This document shows, piece after piece, positions 15,265 to 15,954 of a DNA stretch of 15,954 nt (position 1 is the first letter of the stretch; every line of letters begins with the position of its first letter). Below the pieces are notes generated by a model, which saw only the letters and a program-made list of their open reading frames with translations, was not told where the DNA came from and did no database searches. The stretch spans positions 1-15,954 of the forward strand of contig CALGNG010000215.1 in NCBI GenBank assembly GCA_937958735.1. Direction: 5' to 3'. Source of the DNA: an uncultured Aquimarina sp. (GTDB lineage Bacteria; Bacteroidota; Bacteroidia; Flavobacteriales; Flavobacteriaceae). Made by a program: the position numbers and the translations under genes.

Positions 15265-15954
15265 TTAAAAATGATAAACCACATCTAAAGAATGGCCTTT
15301 TAAGGATTTTTTGGCTTTCTCGAAGTCTTCTGCAAATCCTAAGATGTATCCACCACCTCCAGATCCACATAATTTTAGATAGTAATCGTTAGTTTCTATC
15401 CCTTGCTCCCACAATTGGTGGAACTTTTTAGGGATCATAGGTTTAAAATTATCTAAAACAGTTTTAGATAATTTTTTGATATTGGTAAACAAAGACGATA
15501 CATTACCGCTTAAGAAATCTTCCACACAAGCATCGGTATAAATTACAAATTGCTCTTTAAGCATGGCTCTAAAGCCATCTTGCTTCATTTTTTCCATAAA
15601 CAGATTCACCATTGGAGCTGTTTCCCCTACAATACCACTGTCTAACAAAAATACAGCTCCTTTATTCTGCTGCTTTTGAGATGGAATCCCTGCTGTTTCT
15701 ACATTATTTTTAGAATGAATTAAAATAGGTAAACTTAGATAACTATTTAATGGATCTAATCCAGAACTGTTCCCATGAAAGAAAGACTCCATGTAAGCAA
15801 AAATTGTTTTAAGCTTTAATAGCTTATCTCTGGTTAAATTTTCTAATACTGTTATCTTATCTGCAGCGTATTTATCGTAAATAGAGGCTACTAATGCCCC
15901 ACTACTACCTACTCCATATCCTTGCGGTATACTACTATCAAAATACATTCCCTC
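15265..15954 (-). CDS. Mevalonate kinase-like GHMP kinase, 5' end missing (partial)
   Basis: The reading frame is open to the right edge, and the ATG at 15946-15948 is probably internal, because the preceding codons also read as protein and the visible part begins just before GHMP motif 2. That motif, PQGYGVGSSGALVASI, forms the phosphate-binding loop. HGNSSGLDPL follows about 50 residues later and matches the substrate/catalytic Asp segment of mevalonate kinases. The C-terminal motif 3, KLCGSGGGGYILGF, is intact. About 229 residues are visible; the missing N terminus of roughly 80 residues would hold motif 1. The family phosphorylates mevalonate with ATP in isoprenoid synthesis. Flavobacteriia use the mevalonate route, and the following UbiA prenyltransferase fits. 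Another GHMP kinase, such as phosphomevalonate kinase, is less likely but cannot be excluded from a partial sequence. Confidence 0.85.
   Translation of the reverse strand, partial: EGMYFDSSIPQGYGVGSSGALVASIYDKYAADKITVLENLTRDKLLKLKTIFAYMESFFHGNSSGLDPLNSYLSLPILIHSKNNVETAGIPSQKQQNKGAVFLLDSGIVGETAPMVNLFMEKMKQDGFRAMLKEQFVIYTDACVEDFLSGNVSSLFTNIKKLSKTVLDNFKPMIPKKFHQLWEQGIETNDYYLKLCGSGGGGYILGFAEDFEKAKKSLKGHSLDVVYHF

Noticed and set aside
1..15954. A novel defence, mobile or biosynthetic system
   Set aside because: Every substantial minus-strand gene fits a known core family; no transposase, integrase, phage gene, CRISPR repeat, toxin-antitoxin pair or structured non-coding RNA was recognised.

Overview
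This window is an AT-rich stretch of core chromosome from a member of the Bacteroidota, most likely the family Flavobacteriaceae. The main reasons are a full-length SprA (the giant outer-membrane translocon of the type IX secretion/gliding system), a mevalonate-pathway kinase of flavobacterial style, an acidic Bacteroidota-type TonB, paired cytochrome oxidase subunit III genes, and Bacteroidota-type -7 promoter elements (TAnnTTTG) close upstream of several genes. All eleven genes lie on the minus strand, so transcription runs from high to low coordinates. No intergenic gap exceeds 300 bases, and I see no tRNA, rRNA, CRISPR, insertion sequence or prophage.

In transcription order, the right edge (15954-14274) holds the C-terminal part of a mevalonate kinase-like GHMP kinase followed by a UbiA-family prenyltransferase. 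This is an isoprenoid pair. Next is ruvA (Holliday junction branch migration), whose stop lies 4 bases before the apparent TTG start of the 7.2-kb sprA gene. A small VanZ-like membrane protein (6286-5906) and a tonB energy transducer (5847-5107) follow. The tonB transcript ends at a clear hairpin terminator (5053-5084).

A new promoter then drives the oxidase cluster (4955-2009): cyoE/ctaB (heme O synthase) overlaps a short subunit III gene by 10 bases, and a longer subunit III with an unusual soluble insert and a subunit IV follow. Subunits I and II are not in the window. A second hairpin terminator (1958-1986) closes this cluster. Just past it, a third promoter precedes an MBOAT O-acyltransferase whose stop codon directly abuts the start of a GDS-motif (SGNH-hydrolase-like) membrane-anchored protein that runs off the left edge. 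This looks like a two-gene O-acylation cassette, probably for a surface polysaccharide.

Functionally the window combines envelope secretion and motility (SprA), outer-membrane energisation (TonB), respiration (oxidase subunits and heme O), isoprenoid/lipid synthesis and DNA repair. I see no evidence of a new defence or mobile system. The points most worth a second look are the subunit III insert, the lysine-rich segment inside SprA, the non-ATG start of sprA, the UbiA enzyme beside a mevalonate-pathway gene, and the recurrent promoter-like motif.
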